Below are positions 14,279-14,730 of a stretch of DNA of 14,730 nt, one piece after another; the stretch's first letter is position 1, and each line of letters begins with the position of its first letter. Both the position numbers and the translations under genes were made by a program. The stretch spans positions 1 to 14,730 of the forward strand of contig CAKQKT010000043.1 in the NCBI GenBank assembly GCA_934249275.1, given 5' to 3'. This DNA is from an uncultured Sutterella sp. Lineage in GTDB: Bacteria > Pseudomonadota > Gammaproteobacteria > Burkholderiales > Burkholderiaceae_F. The notes beneath the pieces are model-generated. The model saw nothing but the letters and a program-made list of their open reading frames with translations, did no database searches and was not told the DNA's origin.

Positions 14279-14730
14279 TTATGCCTTGAGATGCTTCACC
14301 GGTTCTTCATTTTCGTCTTTGATGTATCCCAGATAGAAGAGGCAGACGGACGGATTGAACACGGTGTCGCGAGCATCGGCGCTTAAGCAGAGACTGGGAC
14401 AGCGTTCTTTGATGCCGGCGATGATGTCGTCGACGGAATGCCCGTATGCGTCAATGTCGATGATGGCAGGAATGAGCTCGCGAAGTTCGGTTTCCGTAAA
14501 GCCGGACATGGTTGCATAAGCAGGCGAATCCAACGGATTTATGAAGGCGCCGGCCTTCATGCTGCTAAGAGCGGCCGAAGATTCGCCTGTGACAAATATC
14601 TTGGCGACGGGACCGGAATCCGAACAGGCGCATCTGAGCTTCTGGAAGAAGTCCAAGAATATCGCGGCATAAGCCGAAGTGCGGGCCTCGTCAACCTCTC
14701 CGTGCAATGACTTGTTGAGCAGGTGGTCAT
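14279..14730 (-). CDS. PF09820-type 'AAA-ATPase-like' protein, partial and apparently short
   Basis: The reading frame stays open to the right edge, so the N-terminus, including any Walker A motif, is outside the window; about 149 C-terminal residues are visible. They match the middle of the 'predicted AAA-ATPase' family often fused to a DUF1703 nuclease-like domain: KIFVTGESS corresponds to the family's FITGVSKFS block, then NPLDSPAYATMSGFTETEL matches N-x-L-D-x-RYAT-x-G-[FY]-T-x2-E-L, and FNPSVCLFYLGY resembles the FNPWS-x-L motif. The protein ends about 20 residues after that last block, where relatives continue for 200 or more. It may be a truncated or decayed copy. GC content is lower than in the neighbouring genes, as often seen in horizontally moved members. 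Function in the family is not established. Confidence 0.7.
   Translation of the reverse strand, partial: DHLLNKSLHGEVDEARTSAYAAIFLDFFQKLRCACSDSGPVAKIFVTGESSAALSSMKAGAFINPLDSPAYATMSGFTETELRELIPAIIDIDAYGHSVDDIIAGIKERCPSLCLSADARDTVFNPSVCLFYLGYIKDENEEPVKHLKA

Noticed and set aside
1..14730. CRISPR arrays, tRNA and rRNA genes
   Set aside because: I saw no regularly spaced repeats and no tRNA- or rRNA-like sequence on either strand.

Overview
The window looks like chromosome from a GC-rich, anaerobic or microaerophilic proteobacterium. The style of the proteins suggests a gut betaproteobacterium of the Sutterellaceae (Sutterella/Parasutterella type). This placement is an inference from the respiratory gene set, codon style and a textbook sigma-32 promoter; there is no rRNA or other marker gene here to prove it.

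Layout, left to right. (1) Bases 1 to about 400 are the end of an IS607-family insertion sequence, with a minus-strand serine-recombinase transposase cut by the left edge. (2) Next on the plus strand is a two-gene unit: a GltD-like FAD/NAD(P) oxidoreductase whose N-terminal iron-sulfur half-domain appears to have been removed by the IS, and a protein with four predicted [4Fe-4S] clusters. (3) After a bidirectional terminator comes a convergent minus-strand operon for a periplasmic molybdopterin respiratory reductase: Tat-exported catalytic subunit with a Cys molybdenum-ligand motif, four-cluster electron-transfer subunit and NrfD/PsrC-type membrane anchor. Its upstream region holds two operator-like dyads 32 bp apart and an adjoining FNR-like box. 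(4) A minus-strand TDT-family (TehA/Mae1/SSU1 type) anion channel or exporter has its own terminator. (5) A 729-bp AT-richer non-coding stretch follows, then an L-aspartate dehydrogenase-like gene (nadX). (6) htpG (Hsp90) is convergent with it across a shared terminator; it has a near-perfect sigma-32 promoter and a leader that places the Shine-Dalgarno sequence in the loop of an all A-U hairpin. (7) On the plus strand are an unrecognised lipoprotein and an amino-acid ABC-transporter binding protein without permease genes, each followed by a terminator. (8) At the right edge, on the minus strand, is the C-terminal part of a PF09820-type 'AAA-ATPase-like' protein that stops early.

How the genes fit together. 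The reductase operon is a complete anaerobic respiratory module: the NrfD-type subunit would take electrons from quinol, the ferredoxin-like subunit would carry them, and the molybdenum subunit would reduce a periplasmic acceptor, most likely a sulfur oxyanion, polysulfide or arsenate-type compound. The flavoprotein and polyferredoxin pair looks like a cytosolic NAD(P)H/ferredoxin electron-transfer partner set, probably damaged by the IS. The other genes are separate single-gene units. I found no CRISPR array, tRNA or rRNA. The points most worth a second look are the IS607 disruption, the htpG leader, the operator cluster upstream of the reductase, and the truncated PF09820 gene.
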